From assembly GCA_036850595.1 (NCBI GenBank), contig CM072152.1, forward strand, positions 4,173,640 through 4,237,639: a stretch of DNA of 64,000 nucleotides, written 5' to 3'. The notes beneath the pieces were generated by a model that saw nothing but the letters and a program-made list of their open reading frames with translations, was not told the origin of the DNA and made no database searches. Below, piece by piece: positions 25,673 through 39,295 of this stretch. Both the position numbers and the translations under genes were made by a program. Source of the DNA: Rhyacichthys aspro. Its lineage: Eukaryota; Chordata; Actinopteri; Gobiiformes; Rhyacichthyidae. Each line of letters opens with the position of its first letter. Within the stretch, counting starts at the first letter, position 1.

Positions 25673-26184
25673 TGGGAAATGTGCTCAGAGCGCGCTTGTG
25701 TTGTCAGTGTGAGAATAGTAAACCGGCCGGCATTGTTCTTTAGCGTCGTCGGTTTTCCCTGAGGGGTCAGTGTGGAGCAGAGGCTCACCACACTGTCATA
25801 ATAGATGATGTTCAATTACTAAATATTTGTTTTCTGCTGTTACCTTCACTTCACTGGACAAACAACCACAATGTGATAGTGCTGTTGTGAGCTCTTCTGT
25901 CTCTTCACACAACTAACGACTTAAAGATGCCGATTGCAATTACACACCTCACAACATTCATTCTACAGTCTGTGAGCACCTACAGTAGCCTTGCAGGGAC
26001 ATGCAGTTATGTATATTGGGTTTGAGTTTGCTTTAGAAATGTATTAAATACTGTACTTCTCCTTTAGCATTACTCAATTTGTCCGCCCTGGGCTCAGTGT
26101 GTCCTCTGAACAGTTGTAAGAACATTACCAGGAAGTAATGGAACTAACTGTCCAGCCACAAGGGGTCACTAGATCCCACAAGTA

Positions 26185-26260
26185 TACTTTTGTGCCTGCT
26201 CCCAAGCCCGGATAAATGGAGAGGGTTGCACCAGAAGGGGGAGTCCAGTGCCAAATTAAA
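26185..26260 (+). mobile_element. RTE-like LINE 3' fragment, copy 1
   Basis: caagcccggataaatggaga followed by gggttgcaccagaaggg is the 3' end signature of RTE-type fish elements. The same order recurs at 30962. Confidence 0.6.
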
Positions 26261-27539
26261 CATCCAGATCATTAAGAATGAATCGCTGGTGACCACTAAA
26301 GGGAAGAGGTGGAAGGAAAGAATGGAGCTAAGGTCTACTTTTGGTTTTAAGGATCTTAAAATGTACAACTTCAGATAGACAAATAGAAAAAGTGTTATTT
26401 TGATTTGATTGTACACTATTAGAAATCCAGTTTTACTGATGTGTAGTAGTCACAGCCTAAATAATCACCAGTTAATCACAGGGCTAAGAGAAAAACCCCG
26501 ACAGACATTCACACTCACATTAAATACTAATTGCCACTTACAGTGACCAGCTCACCTACACATGTATGTGTTTAGATGGTGAGAGAACGCCTCTAACTGA
26601 AGACAAACTTCAAAAATACAGCACACAAATCTAGATCTGTGCATTTGTCTAAGAACACATTAGAAATGAACTTCATTTACAACTGAATGTTAAATCATTT
26701 TCAGTGCGAGAAATCTATTAGTAATAAAGGCCTACATTTACACTCAGGGCTTTCATGCTCATATTTAGGCAATTAAAAAACCATATTCTTCTATAATGTA
26801 AACAATTGATCAAATTAATTATAATTAATATAGTTCATATTTTATTGAAAGTGTTTTCTACCAGTTTCTGACACATCCTGTTAATCCACATTTTTTCATA
26901 AAATGCATTGACTATGATGGTGGTGGAAATGTTTGAATATGTTTAACATAATGGTCAATATCACATTGACATTAGAGCTGAGCCTCTACAAAAATCATAT
27001 TTTAAAATATTATGCATTGCTTCTTCTCATGGTTGTTATAAATAATAACCAGTCCTCCATACTTTAATTATGTTTTTATTAACAGTGTATTTTGCACCAC
27101 TTTCCTTATTCTTATGATACACTTCCTCCTAGATGAGCTCTGTGCATAGAAAAACAACACACTGGTGGAACTCAAGTCTATCAGTAGAACATTTACTCAA
27201 ACAACCAGGACACAAGAAGTTTTTTCAACACAAAAAATACCTCATTTAGTGTGTTTAACTATGGTCTTCATATACATGAAATGTTAGTTTTTGTTGGCAC
27301 AGTGTGTATTTATTTTGACATAAATGTGAAACGCTCTTTAGGCTTTAACTACAATAAATCAAAATAACCTATATTTACGATTTACGTGCATATTTTCGGT
27401 TAATATCTCGGTTGCTGACCACGTTCGACCTTCTGAACACCAGACAGCACCAGCTGCAGAATAACTGCGGATCCTGCCCATGCTGTGCAAAGTTGTATGT
27501 TGTGGCTTGTATCTACAGGGAACACTGCTTGTGACCAAT

Positions 27540-28330
27540 TTTCTCATTACCTGCTACAGCCCAATTACAACGCTGAGTGCTCGGCTCAAACAGCTCCATA
27601 AAACCTATCGGAGGTCCTCTGCGGTTTTCCCAACATAAAGTGTGTCTGCATAAACAGATGCTAGTTTTAAAGCGAAAACATCTGCACATCTTAAATTCGC
27701 TGGATCTCTTTCAAATTACCTGATGGCACTGGGAGTTGCACAGGCTTTAGGAGCGCTTACGTTTTAATAACATCCAAATGGCCACTCCTTTACCGGTCAT
27801 GTTCAAATGGTGTTCCATCCCGGCCCGGCGGATGTGGACAAGGTCAGCTGGTTTTCACTGCGCGCACTTTAACGGCTGTTCAGAGGACAGCATTAGCCCA
27901 TTAGCGTGCACACGGCTCCCAGTTTAATCCGGAACACTTGTGTCGAGAGGGGAACAAATACTGAAATGATTAGGTGTGAAAACAGCCCTTCTGGTGACAG
28001 CTAAGAAACAAATTATGTGTGAACACAAGATCATGACTTAAACTCTTTTCTTAAAGGCCATAAAATGATTTCTGCATTAAAACACCTAATATTAAGTGCA
28101 GTTACGATAACCTTGGCAGTTAAAGGGCTTTATTTAATATTCTGGGACAACCTTAAAAGTATTTGTAACCCACATCAATCATTCTGAGGAAAGGAATCTT
28201 GATTATTGCAGCTTCAGTTAATCATTTCCAAGAGACAACAGGACATTTGCCACCACAAATCTGCATAAAGACTGTTATGGCAAATGGCAACAGACTGATT
28301 TTGTGTGTGCTGAGAACATTACAGAGAAGT
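27540..28330. promoter_or_regulatory. Candidate conserved non-coding block
   Basis: Repeat-free, CpG-containing (27560-27960), with complex sequence and no coding frame, in contrast to the AT-rich flanks. Composition-based only. Confidence 0.28.
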
Positions 28331-28859
28331 GTAGTTTAAGTTTATTTGGAATAGGCAATTAAGAAAAGTTAAGGCTAGGATTACAGCTATAGAGCTCCAG
28401 AAGATGACTCCAACCAACCCAAATTTAGGCCGCTGACAGGAAAGGACTTGTGTGATCAGATCCTACCATAACTCTGTTGTACAACCGCTTCGGACCAGGT
28501 AACATCCAATAAAAAAAAGCTAATTGTGTTTGTCAAAGACCTACACACTGCATACATTTTAACATGTCTTGTTGTTTTAGTGACTTTTTGTTACAGCAGC
28601 AATAAGCAGCTACAGCAAATAAATCCCTGTGTGGTGTAGATTTATATGATCGGTCAAGACTCCACTAGACTAATAAACGCTCACCTGGTGCATAATAAAG
28701 AGTCAGGATTTTGATTTAATGAAGTTTAACTCAATAACTGTGGTGTTAATGCGCTTAATGAATTTTATCTGTTTGAGATCTAACCCGGCGCTGGTCATTT
28801 CTGACTCACTTTTTCCTGCATTATGGCCGACAGAGCACATTTAGTCACATGACCTCCGC

Positions 28860-29040
28860 AGCTCTATACCAGCTTAAGGCTACAAGCTAGAGGTCACTGC
28901 TTAGGACTACGCTCTGATGGACATAACCTGTCCACATGGAGGAGCCACAGTTAAATACTGATGTGTGCTCCCTCATCCAAAGCTGTTAAACTGAGATCTG
29001 CTGTAGATTAGCACACGTCACTAAAGCTGCAAAACAACAT
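28860..29040 (+). repeat. Repeat family A copy
   Basis: ggctacaagctagaggtcac, gcttaggactacgctctgat, ggaggagccacagtt and agattagcacacgtca follow the family order. Confidence 0.55.
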
Positions 29041-30961
29041 TGGGGTAAATGCTTATTCACATTATATACATACAGATATTGTGAAAATGCATAAAAGGTT
29101 CAGTAGTACACACATGCACAAATACATGGAGAATATATATTTTACCTTTATTGTTTCAACTTCTAATGGTAAATAACAAATAAAACTGTAGTTCTTTAAA
29201 AGAACACTGAGAAATGTGTGAAAATCTTGTATTTGAGTCAGTCCAATCATCTAATAGTAAACTGAAATAGAATGAACTGTGTACAAAAAACTACATACAT
29301 CTAGGGTTCATTATCAAGGATTTTAACAAATGAGTGTGTTCAGCACATACAGGTTTGGGCCAATCACAGGCTCCTGTTGTGATGCTCTCATTGGTCTAGG
29401 CCTCTTGCCAACAATGAAGTAATGTTATAGAAAAAAAAATCGGAGAAAATTGATTCATCGACTGGATACATTTGTTTACATGGGGACACGGCGCAAACAA
29501 GAAAACCATAAATGGAGGAAAGGGAAGCAAAGTGAAATGTGGACAAATGGTGGCAATCCATTCACAAGATGTTTAACGAGGCGGAGATAAATGCATAAAA
29601 GGGGGTTCTTTCTCTCATGGCCTTATAACTAGAATGTAGTCCTTTTATTACCCCCAAAGTGATATGTTAATGTAAGTTAGAGTTCTGCTGCCGCCCGGTA
29701 CTGAATATTTTGCTCTCAGAAGTTTGTATTTGAGAGCAATATATTTATGATTATTGTCTTCTCTCTACTCTTTTCTTATATCAATTACAATAAAGGACAT
29801 GTTTTCCAATAAAGGAGATGTTTTTATTCCTCCACTGATGCTAGAGGGACCCCAGACTAAAGTCTAAGTGGCAATACTGTTCAAAAGGCAGCATGTTGTT
29901 CACTGTTGTTTGGCGGTAAGCGGCTCACATTTACAAAGTGCTGTAATCATGTGCTTTTTCGTCCGTGTTTACATGCATCTGTGCACACTAATCGGATCTG
30001 AGGTTTCCTGTGAGTTCAGGCCCTGGTCGCTTCATTAGAGTGAGGATGCTCTCAGTCCATAGCACACAGCGTTATTACACTCTCCCCTCAGAGCTGCTGC
30101 AGCCCGGAGCGGCCTCCTGAGGAAGCTGCACCATTAAATATTAATGCCATGTGTTTAGAGGGGTTTTATTTCAAACAGTGGGTTTGTCAGCATCTTATGT
30201 AGTGCTCCTCATGATTAGGTCCATGTGGAAAATGGGCTTCTGAAGCCTTCAGAATAATGGAGGCCTGTTTGTCTAATGGCCTTTCTGTGTTAATATGGCC
30301 AACATTTTCACAGTGACTTACTTAAGTAAGTGGAGCATTTTGAAATGTCGGACAGGGTCGCTCCGTGAGGAATGTTTGGCTGCATTTGAGTTGATGTCAC
30401 CTCATTTTTTCGATGAATGTACTTCTCAGGAGGCGTTATTCTTAGTTACTGTACACCCCTGAGGCAGTGCAGCAAACAATATGACAGAAAGAAAAACAAG
30501 ATGTAGCTGGATATCAGGGGACACTTCCTTGATATAATATTTACATGTGGTGATGGATTTAGGTTACACTTTTGATTTTTACCCAAAACATTTACAACTT
30601 ACCACATTCACAAACGGCAGTCGGAGTAGTGTACGGAAAGTCCCAAACACAAAATACACCTGTTGCTCAGTTTGTTTTATGTTATTCTGTGTGATGGTCT
30701 CTTTAAATCTCTTTAAAACAAAAAAACTAGTTGCTGTATTTTATTCACCGATCCTGCTGTTTGTTCATTTATTCACAGTAGAACCAAAATAAAAACGAGC
30801 AGGGCTAAATCATGCTAGGCCTGATGCTATTAACTATCAACAGTTATGTTTTATTTTGTACGGTTCCTCCAATTTTGGCAAAATGTACTTTATATTCAAG
30901 TCATTATTTGTCACATTCACTGTCCACATTTATACAGATGTGATTTTTTTGAGTCACAAAC

Positions 30962-31060
30962 TAGTGTACTTTTGTGCAGGTTCCAAGCCCAGATAAATAT
31001 AGAGGGTTGCATCAGGAAGGGCAAGGCTTCCAGACTAACTTGGCAAACCACTGGATGATT
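30962..31060 (+). mobile_element. RTE-like LINE 3' fragment, copy 2
   Basis: agtgtacttttgtgcaggtt, ccaagcccagataaatatag and agggttgcatcaggaagggc align with the copy at 26185, same strand. Confidence 0.65.
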
Positions 31061-31559
31061 TCCCCTTCAGGGAACAACCAAAAATATTCCTCCATACAAC
31101 AGTTCTTAATATATCAAAATAAAAACAGAAAATGTACAAGGTTAGTTTTAGTTTGTGAGAGGACAGTCTACTTCACTGCAGCTGGGAGTTTGAGCCACTG
31201 TAGGGACAGGTTAATTCTACAGAAGCTAAAGGATAAAACAAATCACTGGAAACATTACAGAGGGTGGTAAAACCTTAATAAAGATGCTCTGACCTGCTGC
31301 AAAACGGTGTGTTATGTTTATCTGATAAAAACAAAAAAATTTGGACAACGCAAATCTTAATCCTGATAAAAATCTGATAAAAAGTAATATCCAAAACAGT
31401 CATCATTTGTAGCAGGAAAATAACATCAGTAAAATGGAAAAAAGCTGATTAACCCTTGACTCCCCCTATTGGTTCAAAGTGATACAGCTGTGTAGGAGGG
31501 CCCTTTCTAAGCCTGTTCAATTCAGACTCTTCAGATTTGACTAATTTTCACATCAGCTT

Positions 31560-32360
31560 GTGAATTTGCTTTTGCCTTTGTTTCTTTGTTTGGTTTGCTT
31601 TCTATTCTCCCCAGACCGGAATGGAGTTTGCCTGTTTAGTTCGCACCACAGATTGCACATTCACATCTCCTTGAGACAATGCATCGTTTTGGAGGAAATG
31701 AAGTAGAGTTCAATTAAAAAAGAGCAATCAGAGCTGCACCAACAAGACTCTCAAACAATGGCGTATGCATTGTCTTTAGACTTCAATGTAAAACTTTATA
31801 TCACTTCCTGGTGTTGCGGAATTAAAGTGTAACATCCACAGGAGCACAGACGGATATTTTTAAATCTATTACACATCTGTCAAGTATTTTGTCATCTGTC
31901 CTCATTTTCTGTCATTTATTCATTTGTCCTACTTTAAACGGCAGCTTCACAATTAGCCCCTCAAATGAACCTGACCCGGCTCGCATTATAGAGAAACACT
32001 GAGTGCATCTTCCCTCAATTAGGTCAGGGGCGTTAATAGCACCGCGGAAAACACTCCCCACAACATCCTCCAGGAATTGCGCTTGACACCACTGACTCTC
32101 TTGAATCTATATTTGGGCCAAACGCGTGGATATGTGTCACCAGTCAGAGCGCGCTCGCGGTGAAGCGAGCGGAGCTGTGCCCATGGGCGGAGATGGTAAA
32201 GGCACACAGGGAGATCCCACAAGGCACCGCCACAAAACCAGGCCCTGGGCGGGTTTTTATGATACCTTTCAATCAAGGCGGGATTCCCAGCTGAAATGAC
32301 AGGTGATTTTACTCCGACGCCAATTAAGGAGCTCATTTTAACAATTAAGAGCAGGGGAGG
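31560..32360. promoter_or_regulatory. Candidate conserved non-coding block
   Basis: CpG-rich core at 32030-32330 (gcgctcgcggtgaagcgagc region), flanked by ccaattaaggagctcatttt and acaattaagagc words. The 105-codon minus-strand frame across it has no family features. Confidence 0.3.
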
Positions 32361-33258
32361 GGACGGTTAAGTGCTGTGATAGTAAGAAAGACTTGGCCAT
32401 GTGCAGAGGTAGTCGCTGTACCTCAAGTAAAAACACTTAACGTGTGCTAAACCAATACATGGAGATATATGATATGCAATAATGTATGAAGCACAATAGA
32501 CTTGCACTACCATCTGTGGTGGGAAAAAAATCAGGGATGATTTTATGTGGAAAAGGTTGATTTGTGAGCTAATGTTACCTTGCAATTAAATGTGCTGAAA
32601 CGTAAACTTGTTAAGGCTAAGCACAGAGGCAGTTACTGTAGACTATGTGGGCCCCGGGCAGTAGCTACTTTGGGAGCCCCGATACACATGGACGCACTCA
32701 CAAATTACTCATCTGTAATTAGATGTCTTTGGAGCCGCCATTTTACTGCCTACACTGTTGCAGCACCTCTGGCTAAACAAACATTCTTTTTAGTTGCACT
32801 GCACAAAGGAAAAATGGGTTCATGCAGCTGAGTTGTGACATTACAAGAATTCAGCAAATATTGTAAGGCCTTTTTAAAGCTCCACTACCTGATTGTTCTT
32901 CTTCTGTCTCAGATTCCACTCACCCCCACAAGCAGCCTAGGGACCTTTCTTGCGTCTTTTTTTATAAAAAAACAAAACAAAAACAGACAATATTTCCTCC
33001 ACAAAATACTTAATAAAGTTTAGAGTTTAGCATTAGCTTAGATGCGACTGTAGTGTCAGCACAGCAGCTATCTCCTCTTTAAACATTGTTTTTCTCTGTT
33101 AAAAGACATTCAGCGCTGAAAATACACTTTATTGGCAGCTTAAACTTCCTGGAATCTCATATGGCAAGCTGGTGTTAAGTATTTAGTAACTTGAATTATT
33201 TGGTTGTTATTATTGGAAGACATTTTTGTAGTGATTGCCCAACTCAGTAATATTCCAG

Positions 33259-33278
33259 ATGTTAGAATATTCTAACAT
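33259..33278. repeat. Perfect 20-bp palindrome
   Basis: atgttagaatattctaacat equals its own reverse complement; outer ccaga and tctgg extend the pairing past a small bulge. Function unknown. Confidence 0.85.
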
Positions 33279-34090
33279 AAGTCTGGATCTGGAGAACAGT
33301 AAGTTAGCTACAACAGTGAGACTGATGGAAAAAACAAACTAGAGTGTAATTAACACCTCATCACCTTACTCCACTTGTCATGAAATATTATATTATGCGC
33401 ACGCACTTTTTAATTGTCTTTTTTGTTGTAAGTACATCTTTTTAAAGTAGATATTTCTTTCTTCGCTTTTAAACTTTTAACTTTACTTTACGACAGCCCT
33501 GAATAAGAATTCCTATGTGCCTGTACCTTGAATCTAGAATCTTGGTAGAATTCAGACTAAAAGCTGCCCTGGCAACCAGAGCAACCAGCGCAAGAACACT
33601 TGTAACAATGGTGTTGAGGAGACCTTAACAGAAGTGACACCCCCCAAAAAAAATGTGTCATACATATCTGGGGTGCATTGGTCCGTCACCTGGGAGAGCA
33701 CATAGCACATATCACCCTGCTTCCTGTCTGTCTGACTAACAAATAAAGGCAGTAAAAAATATTATTATAAAAATCTTATATTTTTTACTTAATAATCTTA
33801 CACATAAAGACTGAGGAGCTGGAGGCATGAATCAATGCTAATTAATGATAACACCATCAGGGCAGAATATTAGATGTCTTCCTTAATTGCATCTACAGTG
33901 TTATGTATTATAAACTGTTCATTAGTGTCGGACCAGCATGAGGTGACATCATTATTTCCAGAAAACACAAAAATACTGCAAGTATTGTGCCGTCCTTCGT
34001 TTTTGTGCTGCTTGTCCACATGTTAAAAGCTTTCTGCACACAAAAGCTGTTTGTTGACAACACCTCCTCCTTGTTGTGGTCTAAGTGCAG

Positions 34091-34288
34091 ACAGTGACCC
34101 TGGCTCAGGTGACCTCTGACCTGCAGCAGGTGCAGGCAGGCCGAGCGGGCAGGAGGGTGTGGCTCTGCGGGCTGAGGGGCCGACAGGAGGGCGCCAAGGG
34201 GAAGATGGAGTGCATCGAGCTGCGGGTGCCCCCCTCTGCCACCTCCAGCCTCTCCTGCCCCCGCCCCCCGCAGCAGAGAGGAAATTAA
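34091..34288 (+). other. Orphan GC-rich open segment after an acceptor-like site
   Basis: A gtctaagtgcag acceptor with a C/T tract is followed by a 65-codon open frame (TVTLAQVTSDLQQVQAG...) ending TAA at 34286-34288. G+C content is far above the surroundings. No family recognised and no ATG; it could be a terminal exon, or a GC-rich conserved element. Confidence 0.3.
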
Positions 34289-36859
34289 AGAGCGCCGCAG
34301 ACGAGCCGGTGATTTAGAGCGAGGCGCAGGGGGATGGGGACCCGGCGCATTGGAGTTAATTACTGAATAATGAGGAACAATTTATTGTGTTCTTGTTAGA
34401 GACATCAAAATGCTGCTGGATACAGACTTACAGAAGAAGAGCGGCCTCTCTCACTCTCAAATGTGCTGTTTAACTCCGAGTCATTAGGGCCCGCCTCACT
34501 TTACCTCACCTTATAACGTGGGGGTGTTGAGGGACTTATCACACTGGCCTTATACACTTCCACTCTCCTTCAGGCTGTCGGAGTTTCCACTAAACCTAAT
34601 GAGCACCGCCGTAGCTCCGGATCAGTCTCCTCCTCGGCTTTAGTGGAGAGGAGATCATTTGCTTCTCTTCTGCACTGTTTTAAATGGGAGTCAAATTGCT
34701 TAGATTGAACACTTCCACTGGAAACGTCTTGTTAACCTCACCTTACAAATGACCTCATACAAAGTTTCTATTCCAATGTCTGAACCTATTCAAAAGCTCC
34801 TGACAGAATGTACTATTTTTGCAGTTTTTTATCATGTCTCATTTCACACACTGATACTTTAATTAGAGTAGTTATTGATGATATTTATATGATTAAACTC
34901 TGGTCAACAACAGTCAGTGTGAGCAGGCGTCATGTTAAGTGGCATTCATGTGAATAAAAAAAAAAGTGAAAATAAAAATATCTGGACGTTTGTGATTCGG
35001 AAAGAGAGGACAAACTTGGTTCTAGTGTTTCAAGTTGTTTTTAAATCATAATTGATGCAAAACGTAGATTTGTTTCCTATAATTAGAATAAAGAAGAGAG
35101 TACAGCCATGAACTGCTGCAAAACGGTAGAAAAAGAAGATTGTTTCCAGTTTATTCCCAGCTTTTTGACCTTTAAATTTACAAAGCTGCATCACTTCACC
35201 ACATTTAACTTTGTTTAATGCCACACACTCAACAGTCTGCTATGTTTAGCTTCACCTTTTTGAAAACTGACCACACTGTTGGAACCAAAGATCATGGGAT
35301 TGTCAAAGTAGTGAAAAAGTCACATGGTGCAAAGTAATTTATTGTTTGTCGGAAACAGCAAAAAAGAGAGATGTAGAGTGTGACAGAGACTTTACATATT
35401 TTACTAGAACTTGCCCAGTTATAGATCCATGGAAAAACAATCAGAGACTGTTTACACATGAACAAAATGTACCTAAAACTAAATTATTCTGTTGCACTGA
35501 CGCTCTTAGTTTACACCACAATAGTGTTTTCACTCCACAAAAATGCAATCAGTAGTAAAACATGGCTTCAGAGTGTTCCAGAAAACACTATGGCTCTGTA
35601 CTGTGAAGGTTGATTAAGAGGTTAGTGAGGAAAAGTAAACAAGTTAGAGGTCTCTACAGTGACTTACGGCTTAACTGCTCCAGAGCAGGTTAAATTCCAG
35701 GCCAATTGCTGCAGACCAAGGGTTGCAGATTTACACAAGTTAAATAGTTTCTTTCAGCAATAGTATTTAGAAAAGACTAAACATTCTTATAAGATCAAAA
35801 ACCATATTATCACATTTGGAACTAACTGAACAATCCATGATACTTGTACAAAAACCCTAAAAACTAGACGTCCAGTTTTCAAATGGAAATGTTCAACAGT
35901 TCCAGTAGAATTTTAAAATTAGACATCGTGTGGATGTAGCACATACATGTTGCATATACATGTTGTTGTCCGAATGCTGCGTTCATGAGAGAGCCCTAGT
36001 GACAGAGATGACATACTGTGCATTGTAAGAAGCTTCCATGCCAATACTCATTTTATCACAGGTGTAAACATGGCCGTCCCTCTGTGATTTACTGCTGTCC
36101 TGTACAAGTGCATTCATCCTCCAGGACGGTGAAAAAAGACGCCAGCGAATGGGACTTGACTTGCATCTCCAGCAGAAAACAGCCTCTCATCTCTTAAGCG
36201 CCGCATGTCAGACTCACTATCAGTCTTTAGCTGAGTGTGAAGTATCCCGACGCTTTGATGTGTTAAATATGAAATCTGACCATAGAACAAAGCAGCTGTC
36301 AGCAACCAGCACGTGTCAGTTTCAATCCACGCCAATTATTATTGAGTTTGTGTCATGCACACATCTGCGGCGCAGACAGAGGTGTGTTACAGCATCACAG
36401 TGTTAACAAAGACTTCAGACGCTCTTCCAGAATAAACATCGCAGCCTTCAGTCATCTTCATTAAAAACAAAGTTCACCTATGTGCATGGAAAAATGACAT
36501 GAAATGATTTGGTAATAAGAAGAGGAAGTCCCAACATTTGTATGGAAATATGTGCGTTGTGGAATAAAAACAATTTCTGTTTTAATATGAAAAAATGAGC
36601 ATTCTGAGCACTGCATTTCCCCAGGGTTTGGTCATAGACAACAGCATGTCCCTGCAGGGCTACTGTAGAGGAGTGAGGTGTGGAATCACAAATAGGTGTG
36701 TATGGTTTGTGGAAAGATGAGATTCAGTTCAGCTGGGCCAGTCTTGAAATCAGGGGTAAGCCAGAAGTAACTCAGTACATTTTACATGTTTATAATACAT
36801 TCATGTGGTCCTTGATGTCACCTTTTCTAACTTCAGTGTGTTCAGGTGCTTTTAACTTC

Positions 36860-37095
36860 TGCATGTCCTCCCCGTGTCATCATGGGTTCTCTCCAGGTTC
36901 TCTGGCTTTCTCCCACCTCCCAAATACATGCATGTATAGGTCAATTGGCTATTCAATCCCTATTGAATGAATGTGAGAGTGAATGGTTGTTGTATCTGGC
37001 CATTGTCCAGGGTGTACCCCACCTAAGGCCCAAAGCTGCTGGGATAGGCTCCAGTCACCCACAAAACCTAACAGGATGAAGCGGTAGAAAATAAA
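36860..37095 (+). mobile_element. Common fish interspersed repeat copy
   Basis: The segment follows, in order, the phrases gcatgtcctccccgtg, gggttctctccaggttctct, aatggttgttg, ccagggtgtaccccacct and tgggataggctccag, ending in an aagcggtagaaaat tail. This order is characteristic of a repeat scattered through teleost genomes. I recognise it but cannot fix its class (L2-like 3' end or SINE). Confidence 0.75.
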
Positions 37096-37649
37096 TGAAC
37101 TAATAAACTAATATTTACTAGCAGTAAATAACTTTTCAGGGCTGCAACCCACTAACAGATTGTGGATGTGTAGAAAGTTGTGTGGTTTGATTGTGCTGAT
37201 ATGTTTTCTATATGTTTAAGACAGAGCTCCATCTTTTAGAAACATTGGCCTTGTGCAATGTGTCTTTAAAATACAAAAGGGGTCATTCTTATTTTTCTAA
37301 TAGCAGGCAACCACCAACATAACTTTGACAGTAAAAATGGTAGTGTCATTATAAGTATTCCCTTGGCTTATGTTACCATTACTAAATATTGTAGTTATTT
37401 GCTAAAATTACAAAATACAAATTATATTTTAGTTTTGAGTTTTTGTCACTGTCTTGACACACATTAATCCTAGTTTCTGCTGTATCCACCTATTCATGTG
37501 ACCACTTAATGCCAGATCTGTTCATCAAAAACATGCTGTAGATTTCTGAACAAATAAGAAAAGTCGGTGTTTTCTAAAGTGTCTATTGTTGGCCGTCTAC
37601 ACTACTAAAGTTTTTCTTGTTGGTTTTTAGTCTGAAAGAGGGGAATGAC

Positions 37650-37722
37650 CTGAGTCGGAATCAAAGCTGAGTTGCTCGAGCATGTGGTGCATTCAGGTGA
37701 ACCACAGAGGTGCCCCCAAACC
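37650..37722 (-). mobile_element. Degraded tRNA-derived SINE
   Basis: The reverse complement begins ggggcacctctgtggttc and carries gattccgactcaggtcattcccc-like sequence, the head and post-B-box segment of a common fish SINE. The A box is damaged. Confidence 0.5.
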
Positions 37723-38656
37723 AAAAGTTTGAACCTGGAACTGGTTCTGTTTCACATTTCCTTTAGAATCTCTAAAATGCTGAGATACAGTGAATGTGAA
37801 AACATAGGAATTTGTGTCTGTTTCAACACAAAAATACTGCAGACTGTCCTCATATATAAACAGCATTTTGATTTGTCTATGAGAGAAAAGTCTAAATAAT
37901 TGAGTGCATCATAAGTGCAAGTCCCAACAGTGGTGTGACCTCAAAAATATGGCTTTAACTTTGCCAGTGGTTAGCCACATTAAGAACAACACAATAGAGG
38001 GATCACAAATCACAGGGAAAGTTATGAGTGCTCCACGCTGTGTCTCTGGTGACATTGAGGGAGGAAGCTGCTGGCTGAGTGCGTGGCCATGCTGCGTCGC
38101 CCAAATAGATACGTTCCACGTGAGAGTGAGGCAGCCTTCAGAGTGATACCGCTCGACAGATGAGTGCTACTTGAATGTTAATGAGGGCTCCTTTAGACAC
38201 GCATAAATTAAATGATTCGATGTCTGCAATCATGCGAGGTCCTTAGGTGATCCCTATTTATGGCATTTGAAATGTAGCCGCCTTTATTTATGACATGTCT
38301 CCCAGCACAGTCTGCACCACCTGAGCAGACTAACGCTTTCAAAAGAGCGTTTTTTTAATGACCTGCAAATGAATCACTCTGGCGGGACGGCGGAGAGAGG
38401 TGCAGCCCAGCCCTCCCCCTTGTGGAAAACAAAAAGGGAAATTGTGCCACGGCGAAGCACGGAGATGTCTGGAATAAAGGCAGCAGAGAGGAACGGTGTA
38501 CAACAAATGCACACGACGCTGCTTATCAAAAGATACACTCGCTAGGCCTCAGAGGAGGGTACAGTGACCTAACTTTACATGCACAGCTTAGTCTAGCTTT
38601 GCTTCTACCTTTAATAAGCCATCTAACTGGACTTGTGTCTTTGTGTGTATTTACAG

Positions 38657-38710
38657 CAGGGAAGAGAATGAAACTATTAGGGCCATTTCCTCTGGAGCGG
38701 TACAGCACAG
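38657..38710 (+). other. Orphan exon-like segment with strong splice sites
   Basis: A branch-point-like ctaac, a pyrimidine/TG tract and tatttacag precede 54 bases followed by a perfect gtaagt donor. Two of three frames are open. No flanking partner exon was recognised, so it could be a non-coding RNA exon or a chance pair of sites. Confidence 0.3.
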
Positions 38711-39295
38711 GTAAGTTTTGCATCACCGAAATAGATCTGAACCATCTCCAAAAAGCTTACAATATCTCTTTACAAACACTTCCATCAGAGTGGTCCACTT
38801 TCCAAAAGGAGGAGCTAAACACTGCAGTCTGTTGATGGGATGATTGATAATCCTTACTCAGGTGAAACTGAGAAGTGAAAAGAAAGTTTATTTTGCTAGC
38901 GACACAACTCTTGTTCTGTGATTTCAAAGATTGCATTTATAGCCTACATTGCTTTAAACACAAGAAAAACAGTAAATAGTGAGTTCCTAAAATGTAGAAA
39001 ATTGGTGCAGCTCTATGAATTTGATTGGCATATTCAAGAATAGGTTTCAAAGAAAGCATGTGGACGTAGGTTTGAAGGTGAAGACATTTCCAGTCCATCC
39101 AGGGACTTTGTCAGTTCAGAAGCTGTTCAGTCACTCTCACTATTTCAGAAGATAAAAAGAGCTAACGTTAAACTTACTGATAAATTGGATTATTTCACAT
39201 TTCACTATTATCTAATCATCGGTTCATTTATGAATAGCACTGTTAACACTCCTGACTATGAGTTGCATTATTCAGGTTATTTATTTCAGTTAATG

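Larger units (their letters stand above)
34289..38400. other. Non-coding interval
   Basis: The first 400 bases are GC-richer and repeat-free (possible conserved element). Later parts hold a low-copy repeat (36640), the fish repeat at 36860-37095 and a SINE relic at 37650. Stretch 38030-38480 is repeat-free again. Confidence 0.45.

Noticed and set aside
32019..32336. 105-codon minus-strand frame
   Set aside because: CpG-rich non-coding block; no splice context or recognisable domain.
38422..38835. 137-codon open frame, the longest in the window
   Set aside because: It begins at a GTG, spans a good acceptor and donor pair, and has no family resemblance; as a single gene it is not supported. 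Only the inner exon-like segment is reported.
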